Source of the DNA: CADEED01 sp041395625
GTDB taxonomy: Bacteria; Pseudomonadota; Gammaproteobacteria; Steroidobacterales; Steroidobacteraceae
Assembly: GCA_041395625.1 (NCBI GenBank)
Contig: JAWLAE010000002.1
Span: forward strand, 682,001-746,000
Reading direction: 5' to 3'
DNA: 64,000 nt
Part shown: positions 53,048 through 61,866 of the stretch, piece by piece
Layout: the number at the start of each line of letters is the position of its first letter
Position numbering within the stretch: position 1 is the first letter of the stretch
Program-made: the position numbers and the translations under genes
The notes under the pieces: generated by a model
Database searches by the model: none
Told to the model about the DNA's origin: nothing
What the model saw: the letters and a program-made list of their open reading frames with translations, nothing else

Positions 53048-53767
53048 TCAGAAGAAGCTGAGCGAGGCTTCCGGCGCGGTTTGCACCAGCCCGTACAAAC
53101 AGGCGGCTAGTGCCACCACGATCGACAACCACAGCACGATGCGCGAGCTCGAGATCGCATCGCCCGGTTTCATTTCCGTCGCCGGCTTGCGGCCGGTGAT
53201 CATCGGCAGGATCAGATTGTCGCGCTTCCAGAACAGATACAGCATTGCGGCGCTGATATGCACGACGATCACTGCCGCAAGCCAATCGAACAATTGTTTG
53301 TGCACGCCCGTCAGCTCATCGGACAGGGACGGCGAAATGTACCCGAACAAGGGTCCGACGCTGAAAATCTGATCGTTGGCGAACAGACCTGTGACGGCCT
53401 GCGCGATCAGCATGGCAAGCATCGCCAGAATAGCCAATGCACCGAGCGGATTGTGGCCGACGTAGCGCGGCGCAGCGGCTGGCGTGCGCCCCACCCAGTG
53501 CCGTAGATAGCGCCATGCGGCAGCCGGACTGCGCACGAACGCACTGAAACGCGCGTGGCGTGTGCCGACGAAACCCCAGATCACCCGCGCGACTGCCGTC
53601 ACCAGCACGATATAGCCAAGGCGTACGTGCCACGCGAAGTAGTCGCCGTCGAGTTCCTGCGTCAGCCAGCTACCCAGCACCGCGAACGCCAGGGTCCAGT
53701 GCATGATGCGCACTGGCAGATCCCAGATCAGCCGTCGCTCGGTTGTCCTCTGTGGCGACTCGTTCAC
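53048..53767 (-). CDS. Cytochrome b561-family membrane protein
   Basis: The 239-residue protein has four membrane helices with heme-ligand His residues (IMHWTLAFAVLGSW, FAWHVRLGYIVLV, HKQLFDWLAAVIVVHISAAMLYLFW) and a GHNPLGALA turn. It belongs to the Ni/Fe-hydrogenase b-subunit/b561 group that passes electrons to periplasmic cytochromes, here probably the adjacent cytochrome c'. The start is GTG. Confidence 0.9.
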   Translation of the reverse strand: MNESPQRTTERRLIWDLPVRIMHWTLAFAVLGSWLTQELDGDYFAWHVRLGYIVLVTAVARVIWGFVGTRHARFSAFVRSPAAAWRYLRHWVGRTPAAAPRYVGHNPLGALAILAMLAMLIAQAVTGLFANDQIFSVGPLFGYISPSLSDELTGVHKQLFDWLAAVIVVHISAAMLYLFWKRDNLILPMITGRKPATEMKPGDAISSSRIVLWLSIVVALAACLYGLVQTAPEASLSFF

Positions 53768-53774
53768 ACCGGGA

Positions 53775-54254
53775 TCACGCCGGATGGCGCTGATTGAATT
53801 CGATGAAGTAGTCGTCCGGATCCCACAGGCTGACGGTGGTCATCGACAACTGCTGACCATCGGCGCCGCGCACCTGATAGCCATGTGGCGGTGCATGGAT
53901 CCGCGCGCCGAACCGGATGGCTCGCCGGTAAACGCCCTGCGCATCGTCGCCCTGCATGACGAATACGGTGTCGCCAATGCCGAGGCGCTCGCGGCGCGGC
54001 GGGTCGGGGAGCCGTGGCTCGGTGAATTCCAGCAAACCGATCATGCCGACGACCGGATCCTGGGCGCGCATGATCACAAGATGCGTCTTGTCGCCCTTCT
54101 TGCCCGCGGCGAGCCCCACCCCGCCCAACTCGATCTCGTCGTCGTAGTAGACGGCCATCCCAAAGACGTCGCGATAGAAACCGGTGGACCGCTCGCAACT
54201 GCGCACGATCAGCGTCGTCCGCTTCACGAGTGTTTTCAGCGCTGGAGCATTCAT
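53775..54254 (-). CDS. VOC-superfamily (glyoxalase-like) protein
   Basis: The 159-residue protein from ATG 54254 shows two beta-alpha-beta-beta-beta modules: LKTLVKRTTLIVRSCERSTGFYRDVFGM and GIGDTVFVMQGDDAQGVYRRAIRFGARI, ending LWDPDDYFIEFNQ with the metal-binding Glu. It is a metal-dependent lyase or dioxygenase-type enzyme with unknown substrate. Confidence 0.85.
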   Translation of the reverse strand: MNAPALKTLVKRTTLIVRSCERSTGFYRDVFGMAVYYDDEIELGGVGLAAGKKGDKTHLVIMRAQDPVVGMIGLLEFTEPRLPDPPRRERLGIGDTVFVMQGDDAQGVYRRAIRFGARIHAPPHGYQVRGADGQQLSMTTVSLWDPDDYFIEFNQRHPA

Positions 54255-54401
54255 GGCGAGGATTGTAGCCTGCACCGCCACCGGCGGCACCACTGTTGCC
54301 CGCCGACGCTTGCAGAGCGCGGCTGCGGTCGCCAAAATCGCGGCCGCGCTGAACTTTGTCCCGCGGCTGCCCTCTGAAGCACCATCACTCGAAAGCTGAC
54401 C

Positions 54402-55112
54402 ATGATCAAGACGCATAATCTGACCAAACGCTACGACGCCCTGACAGCGGTCGACAACGTCAGCTTCGAGGTGAAACCCGGCGAGGTACTTGGCTTCCTG
54501 GGCCCGAATGGCGCCGGCAAGACCACGACCATGCGCATGATCGCCGGCTTCATCGCACCCACCTCAGGCTCGGCCAGCATCTGCGGGCACGATGTCGCCA
54601 GCGACCCGATCAGAGCGCGCACGGTACTGGGCTATCTGCCCGAGGGTGCCCCCAGTTACGGTGAAATGAGCGTGCAGGGCTTTCTCGATTTCATCGCCAG
54701 GCTGCGCAGACTGGAAGTGGACCGGCGCCGGGAACGCCTCGCCTTCGTCATTGAGCGATTACAGCTCGGCGATGTACTGCATCAGACTATCGATACCTTG
54801 TCCAAGGGCTTCCGGCGCCGGGTCGGCCTCGCGCAGGCCATCCTGCACGATCCGGAAGTGCTGATTCTGGACGAACCGACCGACGGCCTCGATCCGCTGC
54901 AGAAGCACGAAGTCCGCAGCCTGATCAAGACCATGGCACCTAACAAGATCATCGTGATCTCCACCCATATCCTGGAAGAGGTGGACGCCGTCTGCACCCG
55001 CGCGATCATCATCGCCCGTGGCAAACTCGTGGCCGATGACACGCCAGCTGGCCTCAAGGCCATGGCACCGAGCGGCCGCCTGGACGACGTGTTCCGCAGC
55101 ATAGCCGCCTGA
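54402..55112 (+). CDS. ABC transporter ATP-binding protein (GldA-like)
   Basis: The 236-residue ATPase has Walker A GPNGAGKTT (34-42), the signature LSKGFRRRVGLAQ, Walker B VLILDEPTDGLDP and the H-loop VISTHILEEV. It is the first gene of a four-gene operon with a permease, a GldG-like protein and a DUF4340 protein. Confidence 0.93.
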   Translation: MIKTHNLTKRYDALTAVDNVSFEVKPGEVLGFLGPNGAGKTTTMRMIAGFIAPTSGSASICGHDVASDPIRARTVLGYLPEGAPSYGEMSVQGFLDFIARLRRLEVDRRRERLAFVIERLQLGDVLHQTIDTLSKGFRRRVGLAQAILHDPEVLILDEPTDGLDPLQKHEVRSLIKTMAPNKIIVISTHILEEVDAVCTRAIIIARGKLVADDTPAGLKAMAPSGRLDDVFRSIAA

Positions 55113-55142
55113 CAACGCCGCACAGCATGAGGACCGCCTAAC

Positions 55143-55877
55143 GTGCATCAGACCACCGTCATCCTGCGGCGTGAGCTCGCCAGCTACTTCGCCACGCCAC
55201 TCGCCTATGTCTTCATTTTGCTGTTCCTCGTGCTCGCGGCAGCATTGGCGTTCTATCTCGGCGGGCTATATGAACGGGGCCAGGCCGATCTGGTGCCGTT
55301 CTTCAATTTCCACCCCTGGCTCTATCTGTTCGTCGTGCCGGCTATTGCCATGCGCTTGTGGGCTGAAGAACGCAACAGTGGCAGCATCGAGCTGCTGCTG
55401 ACGCAGCCGATCACGCTCTGGCAGGCAGTGCTGGGCAAATTCCTCGCGGCGTGGCTGTTCATCGGCATCGCACTCGCTCTGACGTTCCCGATCTGGATTA
55501 CTGTCAATTACCTGGGTGACCCGGACAACGGCGCCATCCTGGCAGCCTATCTGGGCAGCCTGCTGATGGCGGGTGGATTCCTTGCCATTGGCTCCTGCAT
55601 GTCGGCGCTCACGCGCAACCAGGTGGTCGCGTTCATACTGGGCACCGCCGTCTGTTTCGTGTTCCTGCTGGCTGGCTTTCCTCTGGTGCTGTCGGTGGTG
55701 CAGAGCTGGGCGCCGCAGGCGCTGATCGACGCCGTGGCGTCGCTGTCGGTGTATGCGCATTTCCAGTCCATCGTGAAAGGCGTACTGGATCTGCGCGATC
55801 TGTTGTATTTCGCGATGCTGATCGCGTTCTTCCTGCTCGCGACCGTCGTCATGCTCGACTTGCGCAAGTCCAGCTGA
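55143..55877 (+). CDS. ABC transporter permease (GldF-like)
   Basis: The 244-residue protein has six membrane segments (ABC-2 type): YVFILLFLVLAAALAFYLGGLY, WLYLFVVPAIAMRLWAEERNSGSIELLLTQP, and others. The RLWAEERNSGSIELL motif is typical of GldF/NosY-like permeases. The start is GTG 55143. Confidence 0.92.
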   Translation: MHQTTVILRRELASYFATPLAYVFILLFLVLAAALAFYLGGLYERGQADLVPFFNFHPWLYLFVVPAIAMRLWAEERNSGSIELLLTQPITLWQAVLGKFLAAWLFIGIALALTFPIWITVNYLGDPDNGAILAAYLGSLLMAGGFLAIGSCMSALTRNQVVAFILGTAVCFVFLLAGFPLVLSVVQSWAPQALIDAVASLSVYAHFQSIVKGVLDLRDLLYFAMLIAFFLLATVVMLDLRKSS

Positions 55878-55887
55878 GGCACGCACC

Positions 55888-57783
55888 ATGAACAAACGAA
55901 CGATCGGCATCGGTACCTTGCTCGCGCTCGGCCTGCTGTTCATCGGCATCACGATGCTGGCGAACACTTTCGTGCGTGGACCACGCATCGATCTTACTGC
56001 TAACAAGCTCTATACCATCGCACCTGGCACCCGCAAGATTCTCGCGGACTTACACGAGCCCGTCACGCTGACACTCTTTTCGTCAGAGAAGGCGATGTCC
56101 CAGGCGCCGGCCCTCAAGACCTACGCCGTGCGCGTGCGGGAGTTCCTCGAAGAGATGCGTGCCCGCAGCAACGGCAAACTGCGTCTCGAGGTAGTGGATC
56201 CCGAGCCGTTCTCCGAAGACGAAGACCGTGCAACCGAACTCGGTATCCGCGCCGTGCCGCTCAATGCCGGCGGCGAGAACCTCTATTTCGGTGTGGCTGG
56301 CAGCAATGCCACCGATGGCCGTGCGGCCATCGAGTTTCTCGATCCCAGCAAGGAAGAGTTCCTGGAGTACGACGTCGCCAAACTGATCTATCAGCTGGCC
56401 ACCGTGAAAAAAACAGTGGTGGGCTGGCTGTCTAGTCTGCCGATGGCGGGTGGCATGGACCCGATGACGGGCCAGCCGAGCGACCCCTGGTTCGTGATGC
56501 TGCAGGCGCGGGAACTGTTCAGCGTCCGCAATCTGGACATGACCATGAGCAAGATCGACCCGGACGTCGACGTGCTGGTGCTGGTGCATCCCAAGAACCT
56601 GCCACCGCCAGCGCTCTTCGCTATCGATCAATACGCATTGCGTGGCGGTCACATTCTCGTATTCGTCGATCCGGACGCGAGCCAGGATCAGTCGGGCGAC
56701 GATCCTAACAATCCGATGGCGGCGATGGGCGCTGATCGCTCCTCGACCCTGGGCCCATTGTTCAAGAGCTGGGGCATCCGCTACGAACCTGGTGAAGTGG
56801 TGGTCGATCTCGAGCACGGCCTCACTGTCGGTATGCGCCCCGGCGAGCCGCCGGTCCGCCATATCGGCATCCTTGGACTCGATGCGAGCAGCTTCAATAC
56901 CCAGGACGTGATCACGGCCGGCTTGTCGAGCGTCAATCTTGCGACCGCAGGAAGTCTGGCAGCGCTCGAGGGGGCGACGACTCAGTTCGAACCGTTGCTG
57001 CAATCGAGCACGCAGGCCGGCGTGCTGCCGGTCGAGCGTTTCAAAGCTCTGTTCGATCCTGGCACGCTGCGCGATGGATTCAAGCCGACCGGGCTGCGCT
57101 ATGCGCTAGGCGCAAGAGTGACCGGCAGCGTCAAGACGGCGTTTCCGGACGGCGCGCCAGCCGGCGTCAGCGCGCCGAGCGAACTCCTGCAGGCTTCATC
57201 CAAGCCGCTGAATGTGATCGTGATCGCCGACACGGACATGCTGGCTGACTACCTGTGGCTGCAGCAACGCAACTTCTTTGGCCAGCGCATGGCCCAGGCC
57301 ATCGCCAACAATGGCGATCTGGTGTCGAACGCGCTCGACAACCTGGCCGGCAGCAGCGAACTGATCAGTGTACGGGGCCGCGCCGCGTTCGCGCGGCCGT
57401 TCGACCGTGTCGACGCACTGCGGCGCACGGCCGACGATCGCTTTCGTGCCAAGGAGCAGGAGCTGGAAGAACAGCTGCGCAGCACCGAAGAACGCCTGAC
57501 CGCGCTGCAATCGGCCAAGTCCACGGACAGCGCCGCTATTCTGACGCCGGCTCAGCAGGCAGAACTCGAGCGCTTTCAGCAGGAAAAGGTGCGCATCCGC
57601 AAGGAGTTGCGACAGGTGCGCCTGGGCCTCGATCAGGACATCCAGGCCCTGGGCGCGCGCCTGAAGTTGCTGAATATCGTCATCGTTCCCGGATTGCTCG
57701 CGCTAGCCGCGCTCGCGGTGGTCGGCTTCCGACGACGTCGGCGCGCTGCCATCGTCATGTTGCAGAAAGAGCAGCAGAAATGA
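55888..57783 (+). CDS. GldG-family ABC auxiliary protein
   Basis: The 631-residue protein has an N-terminal membrane anchor (about 8-28), a large periplasmic GldG/IFT52-like domain (LTANKLYTIAPGTRKIL, VTLTLFSSEKA, HILVFVDPDAS), a coiled coil near 515-575 and a C-terminal membrane segment followed by RRRRR. It is required with GldA/F in gliding bacteria; here the exported substrate is unknown. The stop overlaps the next start (ATGA). Confidence 0.9.
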   Translation: MNKRTIGIGTLLALGLLFIGITMLANTFVRGPRIDLTANKLYTIAPGTRKILADLHEPVTLTLFSSEKAMSQAPALKTYAVRVREFLEEMRARSNGKLRLEVVDPEPFSEDEDRATELGIRAVPLNAGGENLYFGVAGSNATDGRAAIEFLDPSKEEFLEYDVAKLIYQLATVKKTVVGWLSSLPMAGGMDPMTGQPSDPWFVMLQARELFSVRNLDMTMSKIDPDVDVLVLVHPKNLPPPALFAIDQYALRGGHILVFVDPDASQDQSGDDPNNPMAAMGADRSSTLGPLFKSWGIRYEPGEVVVDLEHGLTVGMRPGEPPVRHIGILGLDASSFNTQDVITAGLSSVNLATAGSLAALEGATTQFEPLLQSSTQAGVLPVERFKALFDPGTLRDGFKPTGLRYALGARVTGSVKTAFPDGAPAGVSAPSELLQASSKPLNVIVIADTDMLADYLWLQQRNFFGQRMAQAIANNGDLVSNALDNLAGSSELISVRGRAAFARPFDRVDALRRTADDRFRAKEQELEEQLRSTEERLTALQSAKSTDSAAILTPAQQAELERFQQEKVRIRKELRQVRLGLDQDIQALGARLKLLNIVIVPGLLALAALAVVGFRRRRRAAIVMLQKEQQK

Positions 57784-58742
57784 ACGGCCGGCGCATGTTC
57801 GCGTTGCTGCTCGCAGCGCTTGCCATCATCGGACTCGCTTTGTGGCTGGCTGGCCGCGAACCCGGTCACACGTCGCGCGTCGGCGAGCCCGTACTGCCGG
57901 CTCTGCAGGCGAATCTCAACGCCGTGCGCGAGATACGGCTCGGCAAGGGTGACGGCTCAGCGGTCACGCTGCGCCGGCGCGACACGGACTGGGAAGTCGC
58001 CCAGCGTGGCTATACAGCTGATTCTGGCAAGGTTCGCAAGCTGTTGCTCGATCTTGCCGCACTTGCCGTGCGCGCCGAGAAAACCAGCGAGCCCGCTAAC
58101 TACTCACGCCTCGGCGTGGAAGACGCTGACAGCCCGACCGCCGGGAGCGTCGCAGTAGCGGTCGCGGCAGCCGAGCAGAACTGGCAGCTACTGGTCGGCA
58201 AACAGGATTCACCACGTGCGGGCTTCGTGCGCGTACCTGATCAGGCGGTGAGTCTGCTGGCCGAGCCTTTGATAATTGTCGAGCTCGATCCCAAGCGCTG
58301 GCTGGATCGTCAGTTGCTGGACCGAGCCGCGACATCGGTACGTTCAGTGACGGTAATTCCCCTCGAGGGCCCGGCATATACCGTGCAACGCGACAACGCT
58401 GGCCAGGCCGACATGACCCTGGCAGACATGCCACCAAAGGCCAAGCTTGCGGCGCCCGGCGCGGCCAACTCGGCTGCCGATGCCCTGGCAGGGCTGGCGT
58501 TCGATGACGTCCGCAAACCGGACAGCACCACGAACGGCAAGACGGGACGCGCGACCTTTGCTTTTTTCGACAACGGCACTCTGACGATCGCCGGGCGGCG
58601 CGAAGGTGAGCAAAGCTACCTTTCGATCATATCCGCCAGTGACCCCGCACTCGCGGCGCGCAGCAAGGGCTGGGAGTACGAAGTGCCGGGCTGGAAGTTC
58701 GACCAGTTGTTCAAGGCGCGCGACGCAATACTCGCCCGGTAA
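57780..58742 (+). CDS. DUF4340 protein of the ABC operon
   Basis: The 320-residue protein has an N-terminal signal or anchor (MFALLLAALAIIGLALWLAG) and three repeats of a DUF4340-like fold, for example VREIRLGKGDGSAVTLRRRDTDWEV and RSVTVIPLEGPAYTVQRD. It is always associated with GldG-type proteins and is presumably a periplasmic partner. Confidence 0.85.
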   Translation: MNGRRMFALLLAALAIIGLALWLAGREPGHTSRVGEPVLPALQANLNAVREIRLGKGDGSAVTLRRRDTDWEVAQRGYTADSGKVRKLLLDLAALAVRAEKTSEPANYSRLGVEDADSPTAGSVAVAVAAAEQNWQLLVGKQDSPRAGFVRVPDQAVSLLAEPLIIVELDPKRWLDRQLLDRAATSVRSVTVIPLEGPAYTVQRDNAGQADMTLADMPPKAKLAAPGAANSAADALAGLAFDDVRKPDSTTNGKTGRATFAFFDNGTLTIAGRREGEQSYLSIISASDPALAARSKGWEYEVPGWKFDQLFKARDAILAR

Positions 58743-58747
58743 CCCAG

Positions 58748-59815
58748 TCAGCGGGTTCGCGCTATCAATACCAACGCGACGGTCGCAAGCACCGTGGTCG
58801 GGAGCCACGCCAGCACGATCGGGCTGACGTCGAACACCACCGCCCCGCTCTCGACCAGCCGCTGCAGCAGGAAGAAGCCGATGCCGAGCATCAGGCCCAC
58901 GGCCGTGCGCGCGCCGGAACCCGCGGCGCGCAGATTGCCGAAGATGAACGGCACGGCGAGCAAGCAGGCGAACACGATCGCGGTGGAGCGCGCGATGCGC
59001 GACCAGAAGGCAAAAATCTGCGGCCGGGCATCGAGGCCGTTGGCCTGCAAATTGCCGATGAGTCGACGCAGCAGCCTCGTCTCGAGCTGACTCGGGTCGG
59101 CCACCGTCAGGCCGAGGAATTCGGCGCTCGTGCTGCCGGTGAACTTGCGCTCCGGCGCAACGACAGTATTGATCCGCCCGACGTCGAAGCGGGATTCCGC
59201 AAAGTCGCGCAGTTGCCAGCTGCCGTCAGGCAGTGCCGCGGCACCGGCCGCGCGCGCCACTGCCAGCAACTCATGTTGCGGCGACAGCTCGAAGATCCGC
59301 ATACCTGCGAACTCCGCCTCGCTCGACTGCTGCGCCACATTGATCAGCAGGTCGCCATCCCGCACCCATGCACCGCTCTGGCCGCCAAAGCTGACATTGG
59401 CGAATTTCGCGAATGCCTTTTGCTGCTTGGCCATCTGCTGCAGCGGCGGGCCGAGATACTCGCCGATCAGTATCGCGAGACCGAGCAGCAGCATCGAGCC
59501 CACGAGCACGGCGCCCGACACTCGCCAGACCGACCAGCCGACGCTGCGCATGATCGTAATCTCACTACCGCGAGCCAATGTGCCAAGCCCGACCAGGGAA
59601 CCGATCAGGGCCGAGATCGGCAGCAGCTCGTAGACCTGCTGCGGCAGATTCAGCGCCGTGAACACGACAGCATCGAGCGCACTGTAGCTGCCCGTGCCGA
59701 TGTCGTCCTGTTGCCCAACGAACAGGAACAGCGCGCCAAGCACCAGCAGCACCGTCATCACCAGCACGACGCCTCCCAGCATGGCGCGGATGACATATCG
59801 ATCGAGCAGGGTCAT
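58748..59815 (-). CDS. lptG: LPS export permease LptG
   Basis: LptG is one of two permease subunits of the LptB2FG machine that extracts lipopolysaccharide from the inner membrane. The 355-residue protein has six membrane segments in two blocks of three around a periplasmic beta-jellyroll (about 135-260). The stretches LPISALIGSLVGLGTLARGSEITIMRSVG and the C-terminal FIFGNLRAAGSGARTAVGLMLG identify LptG rather than LptF. lptF, normally directly upstream, is absent here: the start faces pepA. Confidence 0.93.
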   Translation of the reverse strand: MTLLDRYVIRAMLGGVVLVMTVLLVLGALFLFVGQQDDIGTGSYSALDAVVFTALNLPQQVYELLPISALIGSLVGLGTLARGSEITIMRSVGWSVWRVSGAVLVGSMLLLGLAILIGEYLGPPLQQMAKQQKAFAKFANVSFGGQSGAWVRDGDLLINVAQQSSEAEFAGMRIFELSPQHELLAVARAAGAAALPDGSWQLRDFAESRFDVGRINTVVAPERKFTGSTSAEFLGLTVADPSQLETRLLRRLIGNLQANGLDARPQIFAFWSRIARSTAIVFACLLAVPFIFGNLRAAGSGARTAVGLMLGIGFFLLQRLVESGAVVFDVSPIVLAWLPTTVLATVALVLIARTR

Positions 59816-59918
59816 GCGTTCTCCGGACGAGAGTTCGGTTACACTTTCGCACTTTGGTGCCTGCCGTTGCAACGACCCGCTCGTGCGCAATGCTGGCTCA
59901 GCCACAGCGGAGCAGCCC

Positions 59919-61412
59919 ATGCAGTTTCAGACTTGGAAGAACAAAGTCACCGACGTCGCGGCCGACTGCCTGATCATCGGCAGCTACGAGGACGGTGCCC
60001 TCACGCCGCACGCGGCGAGCGTCGACGCCGCCAGCGGCGAGCGGCTCTCGCGCCTCATCAAGCGTGGCGATTTCAATGGCAAGCTGGCGATGACGTTCAT
60101 GCTGCCGGAGCCCGATGGAGTCAAGGCTCCGCGAGTGCTGGTGGTCGGGCTCGGACCCAAAGCGGGCTACTCCCGCAAAGCCTGGCGCAAGGCAGTCGCT
60201 GCCGCAATGCTGCACGCCGGCCGTACGCAGTCGAAAAGTGTCGCACTGGCGCTGCCGCGGCCGACTGCGCGCGAGCTCGACGATCAGGTATTCGGCCGGG
60301 TCGTCGCAGAATTGGCCGGCGCGGCACTCTACAAGATCAACGATCTGAAGACCGCCAAGAAACCGAAGCCACCGCAGCTCGACACGATCTTGCTGGAGTC
60401 GGCCAAAGCGGCGGCCAGCAAGAAGATTCATGCGGGCTTCGACGAAGGCGTGGCGCTCGCGGCTGGCGCAGTCGCGATGCGCAATCTCGCCAACCTCCCG
60501 GGCAATGTCTGCACGCCGTCGTACCTGGCCAAGCAGGCTGAAGCGCTCGCCAAACGGTACAAGTCCATCACGACCAAAGTCCTGGGTCTCGAAGAAATCA
60601 AGCGCGAGAAGATGGGTTGTTTCCTGGCAGTGACGCAAGGCAGCGACGAGCCGCCGCGCTTCATCGTCATGCAGCACAAGCACCCGCGCGCCAAGAAGGC
60701 GCCGCTCGTACTGGTCGGTAAGGGCATTACGTTCGACACCGGCGGCATCTCGCTAAAAGACCCGCCGACGATGGACGAAATGAAGTTCGACATGAGCGGC
60801 GCTGCGGCGGTCATGGGCGCCTTCACCACCCTGGGCGAGCTCAATCTGCCACTCAATGTGGTAGGACTGATTCCGACCTGCGAGAACATGCCGAGTGGTC
60901 GCGCCATCAAGCCGGGCGACATCGTCACGAGTGCGTCGGGACAGACGGTCGAGATCCTGAATACCGACGCCGAAGGCCGACTGATTCTGTGCGATGCCCT
61001 GCACTATGCACGTCGCTTCGAACCGGCAGCTGTCATCGATCTGGCCACTCTCACGGGCGCCATCGTGGTCGCGCTCGGCACACATCATACCGGCGTCTTT
61101 TCCAATGACGACGCGCTGGCGCACGATCTGGTGAAGAGCGGTGTGCGTGCCGACGATCGGGCCTGGCATATGCCACTGACCGAGGAATACGGCGAGCAGC
61201 TGAAGAGCAATTTCGCCGACTTCGCCAATGTGGCCGGCCGCGACGGCGGTTCGATCACCGCCGCCGCCTTCCTCGGCAAGTTCACCAAGGATCTCAAGTG
61301 GGCCCATATGGATATCGCCGGCACTGCTTACGCTGGCGGTAACAACAAAGGCAGTACTGGCCGCCCGATCGCATTGCTGACGGATTTTCTCGTGCGTCGT
61401 GCCGCGCGTTGA
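59919..61412 (+). CDS. pepA: Leucyl aminopeptidase
   Basis: PepA is a two-metal M17 aminopeptidase and in enterics also a DNA-binding cofactor of XerCD recombination. The 497-residue protein has the metal-binding GKGITFDTGGISLKDP, EMKFDMSGAA and the signature NTDAEGRL. I use ATG 59919, about 100 bp from the lptG start; the frame is open to 59694 antisense to lptG. Confidence 0.96.
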   Translation: MQFQTWKNKVTDVAADCLIIGSYEDGALTPHAASVDAASGERLSRLIKRGDFNGKLAMTFMLPEPDGVKAPRVLVVGLGPKAGYSRKAWRKAVAAAMLHAGRTQSKSVALALPRPTARELDDQVFGRVVAELAGAALYKINDLKTAKKPKPPQLDTILLESAKAAASKKIHAGFDEGVALAAGAVAMRNLANLPGNVCTPSYLAKQAEALAKRYKSITTKVLGLEEIKREKMGCFLAVTQGSDEPPRFIVMQHKHPRAKKAPLVLVGKGITFDTGGISLKDPPTMDEMKFDMSGAAAVMGAFTTLGELNLPLNVVGLIPTCENMPSGRAIKPGDIVTSASGQTVEILNTDAEGRLILCDALHYARRFEPAAVIDLATLTGAIVVALGTHHTGVFSNDDALAHDLVKSGVRADDRAWHMPLTEEYGEQLKSNFADFANVAGRDGGSITAAAFLGKFTKDLKWAHMDIAGTAYAGGNNKGSTGRPIALLTDFLVRRAAR

Positions 61413-61836
61413 CTTCTACATTACCGAGGACAAACAACCCGACGCACGCCTGCGACTGGCGTGTCGGGTGGTCGAGAAAGGCTACCTCGCCGAGCAGCGA
61501 GTACTGGTCTGGTGCGGTGATCAGAATACGCTCGACCGGATCGACGAACTGCTGTGGACCTTCGGCGACAGCAGCTTCGTGCCACACGAGGTCGTGAAGG
61601 CTGACACGCCGGTGGCACTCGCGCCAGTCTCGCTAACAACCGACGGACCACTGGCGCAGCACTTCGACATGCTGGTCAACCTTGCCGCTGCAGTGCCCGG
61701 AATCTGGCGGCAATGTGATCGGGTTGCCGAGATACTCGACGGTGGCGAGACGCGCGCCGCGGGCCGTGAACGGTTCCGCTACTACCGCGAGCACGGCACC
61801 GAACCCGAGACGCACAGGATCGGCCGGCCGCGCTGA
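61399..61836 (+). CDS. holC: DNA polymerase III chi subunit
   Basis: Chi couples the clamp loader to SSB. The 145-residue protein begins M-P-R-V-D-F-Y with GTG 61399 inside the end of pepA (14-bp overlap) and shows RLACRVVEKGYLAEQRVLVWCGD, LLWTFGDSSFVPHE and the final FRYYREHG. Gene order pepA-holC-valS is conserved in gammaproteobacteria. Confidence 0.95.
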   Translation: MPRVDFYITEDKQPDARLRLACRVVEKGYLAEQRVLVWCGDQNTLDRIDELLWTFGDSSFVPHEVVKADTPVALAPVSLTTDGPLAQHFDMLVNLAAAVPGIWRQCDRVAEILDGGETRAAGRERFRYYREHGTEPETHRIGRPR

Positions 61837-61866
61837 CTCATTTCTCCAACCTGGCCACTGACACGA

